Origin: Silvibacterium bohemicum
GTDB lineage: Bacteria > Acidobacteriota > Terriglobia > Terriglobales > Acidobacteriaceae
Direction: 5' to 3'
NCBI RefSeq assembly: GCF_001006305.1
Contig: NZ_LBHJ01000001.1
Location: 744,001 to 808,000, forward strand
DNA: 64,000 bases
Part shown: piece by piece, positions 26,919 to 35,591 of the stretch
Layout of the letters: the number at the start of each line of letters is the position of its first letter
Position numbering within the stretch: the first letter of the stretch is position 1
Program-made: the position numbers and the translations under genes
The notes under the pieces: model-generated
Database searches by the model: none
What the model was told of the DNA's origin: nothing
Seen by the model: only the letters and a program-made list of their open reading frames with translations

Positions 26919-27752
26919 TTATCTCGGGACCAGCGCTTTGGCCGGCAGCTGTGCCACGTCGTCGGATTCCGAGCCGTCGCCCAACCCTCCATACCGGCGC
27001 TCGCGGCGCTGATAATCTTCAATCGCTTCCAGCATATGGATACCCCGGAAATCCGGCCAGAGCCGCTCGGTCACGAAGATTTCGGAGTAGGCGATCTGCC
27101 ACAGCAGGTAGTTGGAGACGCGCATCTCGCCTGAGGTGCGGATCAGGAGATCGGGGTCGGGCATGTGCGCCGTGTAGAGATGGCGCTGAATATCCTGCTC
27201 CGTAAGATCCTCCAGGCGAAGCTCCTTGGCCTGAATTTCTCTGTGGAGCGCCCGGAAGGCGTCAACCAGCTCCGACCTCGCGCCGTAGTTCAATGCCAGC
27301 GTCAGGACCGTGCCGGTATTGTGCTTGGTCGCATCCGCGGCCCATTCCATGCGCTCGCGCACTTCGCCTTCCAGCTCATGGGTGCGGCCGATGTACTGAA
27401 TGCGAACATTGTTGTCGTTCATCCGCTGCACGTTGTTGCTGAGATAGGTCCGCAGCAGGCGCATCAGGAAGCTGACTTCGAGCTTGGGGCGGCGCAGATT
27501 GTTTTCGAGCGAGAATGCATAGAGGGTGAGCCAGGGAAGGCCGATCCGGGAGGCGGTCTCGACCACGTACTGAACCGATTCGGCGCCCTGCTGGTGGCCA
27601 AGAAAGCGCTTCAGGCTGCGCTTGCCCGCCCAGCGGCCATTGCCGTCCATAATAATCGCGACGTGCTTGGGGAGACGCGTCGGGTCGAGGCGACGGTAGA
27701 CGGCCAGCTCGTCGGAAGGCAGTTCGTGAACGCGGCTGAAATTAAGAGACAA
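26919..27752 (-). CDS. uppS: isoprenyl transferase (undecaprenyl diphosphate synthase)
   Basis: 277 residues. Condenses isopentenyl units in cis to make the C55 carrier for peptidoglycan and O-antigen. The motif IIMDGNGRWA has catalytic Asp36; SLKRFLGHQQGAE, LYAFSLENNLRRP and RTSGEMRVSNYLLWQIAYSE are all present. The start is a TTG at 27752 with GAGGAA about 5 bases upstream. The C-terminal ~25 residues after RRERRYGG are an unconserved extension. It is separated from cdsA by the VWA gene. Confidence 0.95.
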   Translation of the reverse strand: MSLNFSRVHELPSDELAVYRRLDPTRLPKHVAIIMDGNGRWAGKRSLKRFLGHQQGAESVQYVVETASRIGLPWLTLYAFSLENNLRRPKLEVSFLMRLLRTYLSNNVQRMNDNNVRIQYIGRTHELEGEVRERMEWAADATKHNTGTVLTLALNYGARSELVDAFRALHREIQAKELRLEDLTEQDIQRHLYTAHMPDPDLLIRTSGEMRVSNYLLWQIAYSEIFVTERLWPDFRGIHMLEAIEDYQRRERRYGGLGDGSESDDVAQLPAKALVPR

Positions 27753-27953
27753 CGGGTTCCTCTATTCCATTTTCGCAGGTGCGGCGGTTTGCCGACACTG
27801 CCAGGGGAGAGAAGATTTCCTTTCCTTCAGATGGCTCAGGCGAACACTGGCCTTCAGCGCCAGAGAAAATCTGCATCCCTGCCCGACCGTAGCACGCCGA
27901 TCGAGAACCCGGCAATCATACAGCAAGGAGCTTACAAACTCTTCAGGATGGAG

Positions 27954-28565
27954 CTACTTGGGGCGGGTCATGTCGAAGCGGTCGTGGGTCCGGACGTACG
28001 TCGGTCCGCCCATGCGGCCAATGGCCTTGAGACGCGCCGGATCGATCTTGTCGCCATCCAGAACCGCCTCGTCGATATGAAAGAGCAGCACCTCGCCCAG
28101 GACCAGGAGGCCCCCGCCCGGTTTATCGCTGACCGTGACGATCTGGTTGAGCCGGCACTCCATCTGCACATGGCTCTCGGCTACGCGCGGAGGTCGAACC
28201 AGTTCGCTGGGCAGCCGAGTAAGCCCTGACAGGTCGAATTCATCGACTTCAGGCGCTACCGATGCGGAGCAGGCATTCATCTGCTCGGCGATCTCTTCGG
28301 AGACAATATTGACGACAAACTCCCCCGTCGCCCGGATATTGCTCAGGGTGTCTTTGTGCGGCCGCGGATCGCTGCCCACCGCGGTGCAAAAGCAGATCAC
28401 GGGAGGATTCGAGCTGCAGGCGGTGAAGTAGCTGAAGGGCGCGAGATTGCCGACCCCGTTCGCATCCGTCGACGAGACGAAGGCAATGGGACGCGGCACG
28501 ATGGCTCCCACCATGAGTCGGTAAATATCGGCGGCGGAGCTATGAGCAGGATCGATCCGAACCAA
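27954..28565 (-). CDS. flavin reductase family protein (FMN-binding split barrel)
   Basis: 203 residues. The N-terminal VGAIVPRPIAFVSSTDANGVGNLAPFSYF is the FMN-binding signature of this class; VICFCTAVGSDPRPHKDTLSNIRATGEFVVNIV follows. Members reduce flavin with NAD(P)H or serve as FMN-binding oxidoreductases, so partner and substrate remain open. The start is TTG at 28565 with GGAG 9 bases upstream. It lies between uppS and the Zn-ribbon regulator on the same strand but with wide gaps, so it is probably separate. Confidence 0.87.
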   Translation of the reverse strand: MVRIDPAHSSAADIYRLMVGAIVPRPIAFVSSTDANGVGNLAPFSYFTACSSNPPVICFCTAVGSDPRPHKDTLSNIRATGEFVVNIVSEEIAEQMNACSASVAPEVDEFDLSGLTRLPSELVRPPRVAESHVQMECRLNQIVTVSDKPGGGLLVLGEVLLFHIDEAVLDGDKIDPARLKAIGRMGGPTYVRTHDRFDMTRPK

Positions 28566-28591
28566 GGCGATGACTCCAGCGTTGCGGTCAG

Positions 28592-28639
28592 TAGAACCCG
28601 GGAACCTTAGAACCCGGGAACGTAAGAATCAGGGAACGT
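28592..28639. repeat. three tandem 16 bp repeats
   Basis: Two copies of TAGAACCCGGGAACST differ at one base and a third, more diverged copy follows without spacing. They fill the gap upstream of the flavin reductase start and might serve as a multi-site operator or be simple slippage. Confidence 0.6.
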
Positions 28640-28693
28640 TGCCGCCGTATACGCGGAAGTATTCCGATTCCCAGACGATTTTAGCTGACCGTA

Positions 28694-29236
28694 TTAGCTG
28701 ACAGCCTGTGTGCGCTTGCGTCCCGACGCCATCTCCCGAACCTGATTCAGGAACATCGACTTCTGAAATCCATCGAGACGGGGCATCAGCGATGCGATCT
28801 CGGCCAGAAATACGTCTGACATGATCGCGTTGGTCTCCGCTTGCCGCCGGCTCCGGGCATCGCGCAGCAGCGCGCAGATGTTTACTTCGAGCGCTTTGGC
28901 CAGCCGTTCGAGCGAGGACAAGGTAGGCATGGCCTTACCGTTCTCGATCTTAGAAATATAGGTGCGGGGAACCAGCATGCGTCCGGCGAGCTGGCGCTGG
29001 CTCATGCCTCGCGAGTGGCGGATGTCGCGGACCGCGCGCGCCACGTCGATATCGTCTTCCTCGACCGCAGCGGCTGAGGCAACGACAAGCTGAGGCAGCT
29101 GGGGTTCAGGCTCTTCGATCTCGAGTGGCTTGTGGCAGCGCCGGCAAAGGGAATTCGTTGTGCGAAACTGCACCAGACTGCAGTGCTCACAGCGAAGTAC
29201 CTCACGCGCCTCGACGGTAGCTAAGGTAGTTGCCAT
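28694..29236 (-). CDS. Zn-ribbon plus helix-turn-helix (XRE family) regulator
   Basis: 180 residues. The N terminus has a CxxC...CxxC zinc ribbon (CEHCSLVQFRTTNSLCRRC, about 16-34), followed by an acidic Gln/Pro linker. The HTH_3 domain (about 68-128) reads DIRHSRGMSQRQLAGRMLVPRTYISKIENGKAMPTLSSLERLAKALEV. The C-terminal tail (LMPRLDGFQKSMFLNQVREMA) is helical. It should bind DNA as a dimer in the cytoplasm; target genes are not known. It is divergent from the HD-domain gene across a 194 bp gap, which is the first place to look for its operator. Confidence 0.88.
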   Translation of the reverse strand: MATTLATVEAREVLRCEHCSLVQFRTTNSLCRRCHKPLEIEEPEPQLPQLVVASAAAVEEDDIDVARAVRDIRHSRGMSQRQLAGRMLVPRTYISKIENGKAMPTLSSLERLAKALEVNICALLRDARSRRQAETNAIMSDVFLAEIASLMPRLDGFQKSMFLNQVREMASGRKRTQAVS

Positions 29237-29430
29237 ATGTTGTAGCGAAGTGGCCAGAGCGGGCTACTCGCGTCGCCTCGAAGGCGGATTGTACCCGCAG
29301 TCGAAGCAACTGTGTTTGAGCTTGCATCTGAGGTATCTTCATTGTCAAGTGAAAACTGTGATTCAACCAAAGAAACACGGAAGAAACCCGAAGAAAACCG
29401 AATCGGTGTGTTTAAGAGGAGAGAAGTAGT

Positions 29431-30054
29431 ATGGCATTAGACGAGCGCTACACACGCGAGCGCGCATGGATTCTTCTGAACGAATGGACGCAATCGCCGA
29501 GCCTGATCAAGCACGCGCTGGGCGTGGAAACCTGCGTGCTCGCCTACGGCGAAAAGGAAGCCGATACACGCGGGCTAACCGAAGACGAGCGCGAAAACTT
29601 CCTCGTCCTGTACGCGACGACCGGCCTGCTGCACGACTTCGACTACGAGCGCCATCCTTCCCTCGAAGAGCATCCTTTCGTCGGCACCCGCTTGCTCGCG
29701 GAACAGGGTTGGCCGCAAGAGATTCGGACGGCGATTCTCGGTCATGCCTCCTATTCCGGCGTGCCGCGCGTCAGCCATCTCGACAAGGCCCTCTTTGCCT
29801 GTGATGAGCTGTCCGGCTTTTTGACTGCCTGCTCCCTGGTCAAACCCACAAAATCCATCTTCGACGTGGATGTGGCCGGGGTAAAAAAGAAAATGAAGGA
29901 CAAAGCCTTCGCGCGCGGAGTGCATCGTGACGATATTCTCACCGGGGCCTCGGAGCTCGGCGTGCCCGTGGACGATCACATCGCTTTTTGCATCACCGCG
30001 ATGCAGAAGAATGCCGATGTATTGGGTTTGCGGGGAAGCCTGGCGACCCAATAA
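29431..30054 (+). CDS. HD-domain hydrolase
   Basis: 207 residues. Metal-binding residues of the HD superfamily are visible: His28 (IKHALGVE), His68-Asp69 (GLLHDFDYE), and His in ILGHASYSG, with the later Asp in LFACDELSGFL. This resembles small stand-alone HD proteins annotated as HDIG-type hydrolases acting on nucleotides or related phosphates. GAGGAGA lies about 7 bases before the ATG. It is divergent from the Zn-ribbon regulator. Substrate is not evident. Confidence 0.88.
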   Translation: MALDERYTRERAWILLNEWTQSPSLIKHALGVETCVLAYGEKEADTRGLTEDERENFLVLYATTGLLHDFDYERHPSLEEHPFVGTRLLAEQGWPQEIRTAILGHASYSGVPRVSHLDKALFACDELSGFLTACSLVKPTKSIFDVDVAGVKKKMKDKAFARGVHRDDILTGASELGVPVDDHIAFCITAMQKNADVLGLRGSLATQ

Positions 30055-30198
30055 AACATGCATCTCATGATTCGCAAGCTTCTTCCTGCTGCATGAGATA
30101 ACGTGTAAAGGATGAAAGCAGCCTCGCCTTCCGGCCTGTGCGGAGGGCGAAGCTGGCAGCGGGTCTTACCCGTAGCGATTTGAACTTGCGGTGGAGAA

Positions 30199-32235
30199 AT
30201 GAGATCCGTTGTAGCGGCGCAGCAAACGAGAGAGCGGTCGGAAAGCGTAGATAAGGCGGAGAAGTGGGTGCGTCGGGGGCTGCAGGCTCTGCTGCTCCTG
30301 GTTTGCGCCGTTCTGTTGATCGCGGGAACCGCCTTTCTCTGGCTGCGCTACGTCCCACCCCCTTCGCTTCCGCAATCGAAGCTGCTTGCCCCGGTCACCT
30401 CGGTTCGAGCGACGCCGGGCCGCGGCATCATTACCATCACCTGGGCTCCGGAAGCCAACGCCGTAAGCTACCAGGTAGCTCGCAGCAGCAGACCCGGCGG
30501 CCCCTTCGCTCTGGTGAGCACCGCCTACGGCAAAGTTCCCATCTTTCTCGACAACCTGGTGGAGCGAGTCTTTCCGGGAGAGCCCTTCGGGCGCCTGCCG
30601 CACGGCCCCTTTGTCGATTCCGACATCCGCCCGGGACATACCTACTATTACCGGGTGAGCGCGAACGACGGCAGCGCCTGGAGCCCCGACGGCAATGTCG
30701 TCGCGGCAACCGCCGCATCGATCGCGACGCCGGAGCCGGTGATTTGCATGCAGGTCGATGCCGCGCACAGCATCGGGACCCTGGAGCACAAGTGGGAGAT
30801 CGCTCTCGGCTCCGAACACCTGAGCTACATGTTCAAAGGCGACATCAACGAGCATGTTCGCGCTGCAGGTGCAGGCCTGCGCCAGGGCAATAAGCTGGCC
30901 CACGACACGCTCGGCGTCCAGTACATCCGCGCCCACGGCATCTTCATGGATGATCCCAGCGTTTACACCGAAGACGCGCAGGGAAATCCGCACTACGATT
31001 GGTCGAAGGTCGACCGCCTTTACGACATTCTCCGGCAGGATGGCCTCAAGCCGTTCATCGAGTTGAGCTTCATGCCCGAGGCGCTGGCGTCGAATCCGCG
31101 CGCGCAAGGAATCTTTCAGTATCGCGCCATCAGTTCCGCGCCCAAGAGTTATCCGAAGTGGCAGGCGTTGGTTTCAGCTTTCGCGCAACACCTCATCGAC
31201 CGGTACGGACGCCGCGAAGTCGAGAGCTGGCCCTTCGAAGTGTGGAACGAGCCGGACAACAAGCTGCTGCCGGGCTTCTGGAGCGGCACCCGCGACGACT
31301 ACTTCCGCCTCTACGACTACAGCGCTACGGGACTGAAGTCCGTTGATCCCAACCTAAAGATCGGCGGACCGGTCACCGCCTTCACCACCTTCCAGGAGCC
31401 ATTTCTCCGCCACATCACCACCGGAAATTACGCGACCGGAGCGAAGAGCACGCCGCTCGATTTCCTGGACATGCACAACTACTACCTCCCCGTCTCCGAT
31501 TACCGGCCGCTTCTACGCCGTTACGGCCTCTCCGATGTGCCGGTCTATTTCACGGAGTGGGGAGTAACCCCGCAGTATGGCGACACGGTGGGCGACACGG
31601 CTTACAGCGCTGCCGCGACTGCCGGCGACATCTTCGACAGTCTCGATCAGGCGGCCAGCGTCAGCTACTGGACGGCCAGCGATTACTTCGAGGAGAGCGG
31701 CAATCCCAGGCAGCTCTTCCATGGCGGCTTTGGATTGATCGGGCTCGACGGCCTGCGCAAGTCTCGCTATTGGACCTATTACCTCCTGCACCGCCTGGGC
31801 ACGGATCGTATTGCAGTGGATGGCCAGGGCGACGGCTTTGACGGACTGGTGAAAGGCGTGGCCACCCGCGCTACAGACGGCAGCGTGTCCCTCCTGATCG
31901 ACAACGCGACGCAGCAGCACGCGAAAGCAGCCGGCGATCCGGCGCTGGCTCGCCATCTCACGCTCGCGATTACCGGACTCGTTCCCGGCAACCGCTACCA
32001 GATCGAGCACGACCGCATCGACAACGAGCATTCCAATGTCTATGGCGCATGGCAGACGATGGGCAGCCCGCAGTGGCCGGATCAATCGCAAATGGCGGTG
32101 CTGCATCAACGGGATCAGCTGCAGACGCTTGTGCCGCTTTCGACGTCCACCGCTACAGCCCAGGGCGTCATCACACTGGATTTCGATATGCCCATGCCTG
32201 CGGTATCGTTTGTGAAACTCACGCCCCTGAAGTGA
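30199..32235 (+). CDS. glycoside hydrolase family 39 (beta-xylosidase-like), membrane-anchored
   Basis: 678 residues. A basic N terminus is followed by one transmembrane helix (LQALLLLVCAVLLIAGTAFLWL, about 30-52) that would anchor the enzyme. A fibronectin-III-like domain follows (about 65-175; ITWAPEANAVSYQVARS; YYYRVSANDG), then the GH39 barrel. The acid/base is in VWNEPDN and the nucleophile in YFTEWGVTPQ; a beta-sandwich closes the protein. GH39 enzymes include beta-xylosidases and iduronidases; beta-xylosidase is the likelier role here. GGAG lies just before the ATG. It is not adjacent to the GH31/receptor pair. Confidence 0.9.
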   Translation: MRSVVAAQQTRERSESVDKAEKWVRRGLQALLLLVCAVLLIAGTAFLWLRYVPPPSLPQSKLLAPVTSVRATPGRGIITITWAPEANAVSYQVARSSRPGGPFALVSTAYGKVPIFLDNLVERVFPGEPFGRLPHGPFVDSDIRPGHTYYYRVSANDGSAWSPDGNVVAATAASIATPEPVICMQVDAAHSIGTLEHKWEIALGSEHLSYMFKGDINEHVRAAGAGLRQGNKLAHDTLGVQYIRAHGIFMDDPSVYTEDAQGNPHYDWSKVDRLYDILRQDGLKPFIELSFMPEALASNPRAQGIFQYRAISSAPKSYPKWQALVSAFAQHLIDRYGRREVESWPFEVWNEPDNKLLPGFWSGTRDDYFRLYDYSATGLKSVDPNLKIGGPVTAFTTFQEPFLRHITTGNYATGAKSTPLDFLDMHNYYLPVSDYRPLLRRYGLSDVPVYFTEWGVTPQYGDTVGDTAYSAAATAGDIFDSLDQAASVSYWTASDYFEESGNPRQLFHGGFGLIGLDGLRKSRYWTYYLLHRLGTDRIAVDGQGDGFDGLVKGVATRATDGSVSLLIDNATQQHAKAAGDPALARHLTLAITGLVPGNRYQIEHDRIDNEHSNVYGAWQTMGSPQWPDQSQMAVLHQRDQLQTLVPLSTSTATAQGVITLDFDMPMPAVSFVKLTPLK

Positions 32236-32304
32236 ACGATTGTTCTAACGCCCGTAGCGTGAATGCCTGCGCCGCCAAGCCCGTGCTATGCTGGCCAGTC
32301 CCTT

Positions 32305-34029
32305 ATGACCGATCCGAATCCCTCTTCGCTCAACACCACGCTGCCTTCGAAGCTCGACCGCAATCATCCCCGCGCAAAAAACAATGCCGCTGGAATGCTG
32401 GCCCTGCTGGCTCAGCTCCGCATGCAGGAGACGGCGATACGCGAAGGAGGCGGGGCCAAAGCGATTGAATCGCAGCACGCCAAGAAGCGGCTCACGGCGC
32501 GCGAGCGCATCGCACTCCTGCTCGATCCCGAGACCGAGCTCTTCGAGCTGTCTCTCTTCGCGGCCTTCGGCATGTACGAAGACTGGGGCGGCGCGCCAGC
32601 CGCCGGAACGGTCACCGGGCTGGGCCGCGTCTGCGGTCGCCTCTGCATGATCATCGCCAACGACGCAACGGTGAAGGCCGGCGCGTTCTTTCCCATGACC
32701 GCGAAAAAGGTGATCCGCGCGCAGACCATCGCCATGGAGAACCGTATCCCCACGCTCTATCTGGTCGATTCGGCCGGCGTCTTTCTGCCGCTGCAGGAAG
32801 ACGTCTTCCCCGATCAGGACGACTTCGGCCGCATCTTCCGCAACAACGCAGTGATGTCCGCGATGGGCATCCCGCAGATGACCGCCATCATGGGCATGTG
32901 CGTAGCCGGAGGCGCCTATCTGCCGGTCATGACCGACCACGTGTTGATGACCGAGGGCAGCGGACTCTTCCTCGCCGGTCCGGCGCTGGTGCAGGCAGCC
33001 ATCGGGCAGAAATATTCCGCTGAAGAGCTGGGCGGAGCGGCGATGCACTCTGAGATCTCCGGCACCGTGGACTTCAAAGAGCCCAACGATCATCTCTGCA
33101 TCGCGCGGCTGCGTTCCCTGGTCGCGAAGGTGGGCCATCGTCCCGGCGCGCCCTTTGACCGCGCTGCTTACGATGGTGAGAAGGACGCGCCGAAATATCC
33201 TGCCGAAGATCTTTACTCGCTGCTCGACCCCGATCCGGCCAAGCCCAGCTCCTATGACATGCACGAGGTAATTGCGCGCATCGTCGATCGCAGCGAATTC
33301 GACGAATACAAGCCCGATTACGGACGCACCGTCCTCTGCGGCTATGGCCGTGTGGGCGGCTTTGCCGTCGGCATCGTCGCCAACCAGAAACAGCCGCAGC
33401 CCCACATTGAGAGCAAGTCCAGCCACGCCGGCGAGAAGCGGATCGAGTTCGGCGGCGTGATCTACGCCGAGAGCGCCGAGAAGGCAGCCCGCTTCATCAT
33501 GGACTGCAACCAGAATCTGATCCCGCTCCTCTTTCTGCACGACGTCAACGGCTTCATGGTGGGACGCGATGCCGAGTGGAGTGGCATCATCCGCGCCGGA
33601 GCGAAGATGGTCACCGCGGTGGCGAATTCCACCGTGCCTAAGATCACAGTGATCGTCGGCGGATCCTTCGGGGCAGGAAATTACGCCATGTGCGGCAAGG
33701 CCTACGATCCCAGATTTATTTTTGCCTGGCCGACCGCGCGCTACGCGGTCATGAGCGGAGCCTCGGCCGCGAATACTCTCGTCGAGATCAAGATCAAACA
33801 GCTGGAGCGCGGCGGCAAGAAGCTGAGCAACGAAGAAAAGCAGGAGCTGCTGGCCTCCATCAAGGCCACCTACGACGAGCAGACTGACTGCCGCTACGCC
33901 GCCGCCCGGCTATGGGTAGACGCCATCATCGACCCAGCCCAGACACGCGACGCCATCCTGACCGCCTTAGAAGCCGCCGCTCTCAATCCCGACGTGCCCA
34001 AGTTCAATGCCGGTGTCATTCAGACTTAG
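32305..34029 (+). CDS. acyl-CoA carboxylase carboxyltransferase (methylcrotonyl-CoA carboxylase beta type)
   Basis: 574 residues from the ATG at 32305; 14 further codons upstream lack start signals. Two crotonase-like carboxyltransferase lobes are visible: an N-terminal one (KKRLTARERIALLLDPET; MCVAGGAYLPVMTD; GSGLFLAGPALVQAA) and a C-terminal one (GRVGGFAVGIVANQ; VGGSFGAGNYAMCGKAYDPRFIFAWPTAR). The subunit moves carboxyl from biotin to a short-chain acyl-CoA. Length and motifs such as the AEELGGAAMHSEISGTVD block fit the methylcrotonyl-CoA branch, and HMG-CoA lyase and a hydratase follow. The biotin carboxylase alpha subunit is not in the window. Confidence 0.9.
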   Translation: MTDPNPSSLNTTLPSKLDRNHPRAKNNAAGMLALLAQLRMQETAIREGGGAKAIESQHAKKRLTARERIALLLDPETELFELSLFAAFGMYEDWGGAPAAGTVTGLGRVCGRLCMIIANDATVKAGAFFPMTAKKVIRAQTIAMENRIPTLYLVDSAGVFLPLQEDVFPDQDDFGRIFRNNAVMSAMGIPQMTAIMGMCVAGGAYLPVMTDHVLMTEGSGLFLAGPALVQAAIGQKYSAEELGGAAMHSEISGTVDFKEPNDHLCIARLRSLVAKVGHRPGAPFDRAAYDGEKDAPKYPAEDLYSLLDPDPAKPSSYDMHEVIARIVDRSEFDEYKPDYGRTVLCGYGRVGGFAVGIVANQKQPQPHIESKSSHAGEKRIEFGGVIYAESAEKAARFIMDCNQNLIPLLFLHDVNGFMVGRDAEWSGIIRAGAKMVTAVANSTVPKITVIVGGSFGAGNYAMCGKAYDPRFIFAWPTARYAVMSGASAANTLVEIKIKQLERGGKKLSNEEKQELLASIKATYDEQTDCRYAAARLWVDAIIDPAQTRDAILTALEAAALNPDVPKFNAGVIQT

Positions 34030-34056
34030 GTAGAAGTAGGTCGTAACAGTATTGCC

Positions 34057-34103
34057 GGGTGCCCCACCCTAGGAGAGCTTTTTGCATAGGGTGGGATTCC
34101 ACC
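34057..34103. repeat. GGGTGCCCC palindromic element, copy 1
   Basis: Flank GGGTGCCCC, an 8 bp stem (34063-34070 with 34088-34095), a 17-base loop, then GGGATTCCACC. A second copy at 60798-60836 keeps the flanks with a different stem sequence that still pairs. Confidence 0.6.
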
Positions 34104-34183
34104 TCCCCAGCCTTCAAAACCTTGTCATCCCGATCGGAGTCAGCGAAAGGGAGCGCAGTCCAGCGACTCGCGCGGGAGCGCGT

Positions 34184-34203
34184 ACGCCTGGACGGCCAGT
34201 CCT
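34184..34203 (+). repeat. dispersed 20 bp repeat, copy 2
   Basis: It is identical to 17543-17562 and likewise directly preceded by a GC hairpin (GCGC-GGGA-GCGC). It stands just upstream of the small membrane protein gene. Confidence 0.6.
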
Positions 34204-34219
34204 TTAGTATCCTCATCAC

Positions 34220-34618
34220 ATGCCCGCGACATCATCGGCCGAAAAGAAGCGCCGTGCTCCGGCGCGCAGAAAAAAGAAGAAGCTGGCCATCGGGATCTGG
34301 TGGCCGCCGCTGGTGGGCATCATCGTTACTCCCTTTGCCATTCACGCGGCCAGCATTCTCGCGCTTGAAGGACCGCAGGCGCTGCGCCTTCTCTATCCCT
34401 ACGTCGTCCTGGTCAAGGAGCCGGTGATCGGATTATCCAACGATCTCGGCAACAACCTTTCGCAGGGCCTGCTGTACGCGCAGTTTCCGCTCTATGGATT
34501 GCTGATGGCCCTGATCTTGAGGTTCAAACACCTCGCCGCCGCGCTGGGAACCGTCATCGCCGTGCATGCGCTGGGCATCGGATTTCTGCTTCTTCTCACT
34601 TACTTCCATACCCATTGA
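34220..34618 (+). CDS. small membrane protein of unknown function
   Basis: 132 residues. A strongly basic N terminus (about 20 residues of Lys/Arg/Ala) leads to a first helix (WWPPLVGIIVTPFAIHAASILAL), followed by a loop and two more helices (LLYAQFPLYGLLMALILRF; LGTVIAVHALGIGFLLLLTYF). No family is recognised. The stop is 4 bases before the HMG-CoA lyase ATG, so it is co-transcribed with it and sits inside the presumed leucine-degradation cluster. No sequence feature ties it to that pathway. Confidence 0.75.
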   Translation: MPATSSAEKKRRAPARRKKKKLAIGIWWPPLVGIIVTPFAIHAASILALEGPQALRLLYPYVVLVKEPVIGLSNDLGNNLSQGLLYAQFPLYGLLMALILRFKHLAAALGTVIAVHALGIGFLLLLTYFHTH

Positions 34619-34622
34619 GCTT

Positions 34623-35498
34623 ATGAGCAATCGAGTCAAAATCATCGAGTGTCCCCGGGATGCGTGGCAAGGGCTGCCCAGGCCCATCCCTGTTGAAATC
34701 AAGGCCGACTATCTCCGCCTCCTCTTCGCGGCTGGCTTCAAGCATGTCGACGCGGTGTCGTTCGTGTCGGCCGCAGCTGTCCCGCAGATGGCGGATTCCG
34801 AGCAGGTCTTAGCCTTTGCCCAGCCAGACTACGATGTGGAGATCATCGGCATCGTCGTCAACCGCAAGGGCGCCGAGCGTGCGATTGCGACCGGCGCCGT
34901 AACCACGCTGGGCTTTCCCTATTCGCTTTCGCCGGAGTTTCTCAGGCGCAATCAGAACCAGACTCCCGAGGAGTCCGTCGAAATCCTCGACGCCGTAGGT
35001 GAGGCCGCATACAAGGCCGGCCTGGGCGTGGTGGCCTACATTTCGATGGCCTTCGGCAATCCCTATGGCGATCCCTGGTCGGTCGAAGAGGTCATTGCCG
35101 CCTGCGATCTGCTCATCGATTCGGGAATCGAGCAGATCTCGCTCGCCGATACCGTAGGTCTGGCCTCCCCGGAAGCCGTTGAGACCTTGGTTGCCGCGGT
35201 TTTGCCCACGCTTCAGGAAGGCGTAGAGCTGGGGGTTCATCTGCACGCGCAGCCCGAGACGGCTGCAGCCAAGGTCGCCGCGTCCTATCGGGCGGGATGC
35301 CGCCGCTTCGACATGGCTCTCGCCGGCATCGGTGGCTGCCCTTTCGCGCAGGATGCGCTGGTCGGCAATGTGGCGACCGAGATTGCGCTGGCCGAGCTGG
35401 CCCGGTTGGGTGCGGAGCTGCCCACACTGCAGCCCCTCGATAGCCTCATCACCGCCAGCAAGGGGATTCAGCAGAAATTTGGCGGCTCAACACAGTGA
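34623..35498 (+). CDS. hydroxymethylglutaryl-CoA lyase
   Basis: 291 residues from the ATG at 34623, which removes a 19-codon extension overlapping the previous gene. The product opens VKIIECPRDAWQG, the family's N-terminal strand (normally xxxVxPRDG), and has the aldolase-type barrel motifs SFVSAAAVPQMADSE, ISMAFGNPYGD, ISLADTVG and GVHLHAQPETAAAK; the signature GIGGCPFAQDALVGNVATE carries the catalytic Cys. It splits HMG-CoA into acetoacetate and acetyl-CoA. It is the expected final step after the carboxyltransferase and hydratase encoded on either side. Its stop codon is inside a long inverted repeat. Confidence 0.92.
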   Translation: MSNRVKIIECPRDAWQGLPRPIPVEIKADYLRLLFAAGFKHVDAVSFVSAAAVPQMADSEQVLAFAQPDYDVEIIGIVVNRKGAERAIATGAVTTLGFPYSLSPEFLRRNQNQTPEESVEILDAVGEAAYKAGLGVVAYISMAFGNPYGDPWSVEEVIAACDLLIDSGIEQISLADTVGLASPEAVETLVAAVLPTLQEGVELGVHLHAQPETAAAKVAASYRAGCRRFDMALAGIGGCPFAQDALVGNVATEIALAELARLGAELPTLQPLDSLITASKGIQQKFGGSTQ

Positions 35499-35548
35499 GG
35501 CGAGCGCCGATAACTTGGCACGCTTCATCGTTGTTGAGCCGCCAATTT
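35475..35548 (+). terminator. long stem-loop spanning the HMG-CoA lyase stop codon
   Basis: Arms of 17-18 bases (35475-35492 and 35532-35548) pair with a single bulged T; the 39-base loop carries the stop codon. Arm one is coding sequence (AEFGGST-like region). The 3' side is followed by CTTATGG, not a clean T run, so it may be a partial terminator or an mRNA-stabilising structure before the next gene. Confidence 0.5.
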
Positions 35549-35591
35549 CTTATGGAGTAAGATCAGCTGTCTCCGCGCGAGAGGAAGATCT

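Noticed and set aside
27165-28229. 354-codon plus-strand frame
   Set aside because: It covers uppS and the flavin reductase in antisense; both of those have clear family motifs. Composition is His/Arg/Gln-rich as expected of a GC-rich shadow.
32245-33540. 431-codon minus-strand frame
   Set aside because: Antisense shadow of the acyl-CoA carboxyltransferase.
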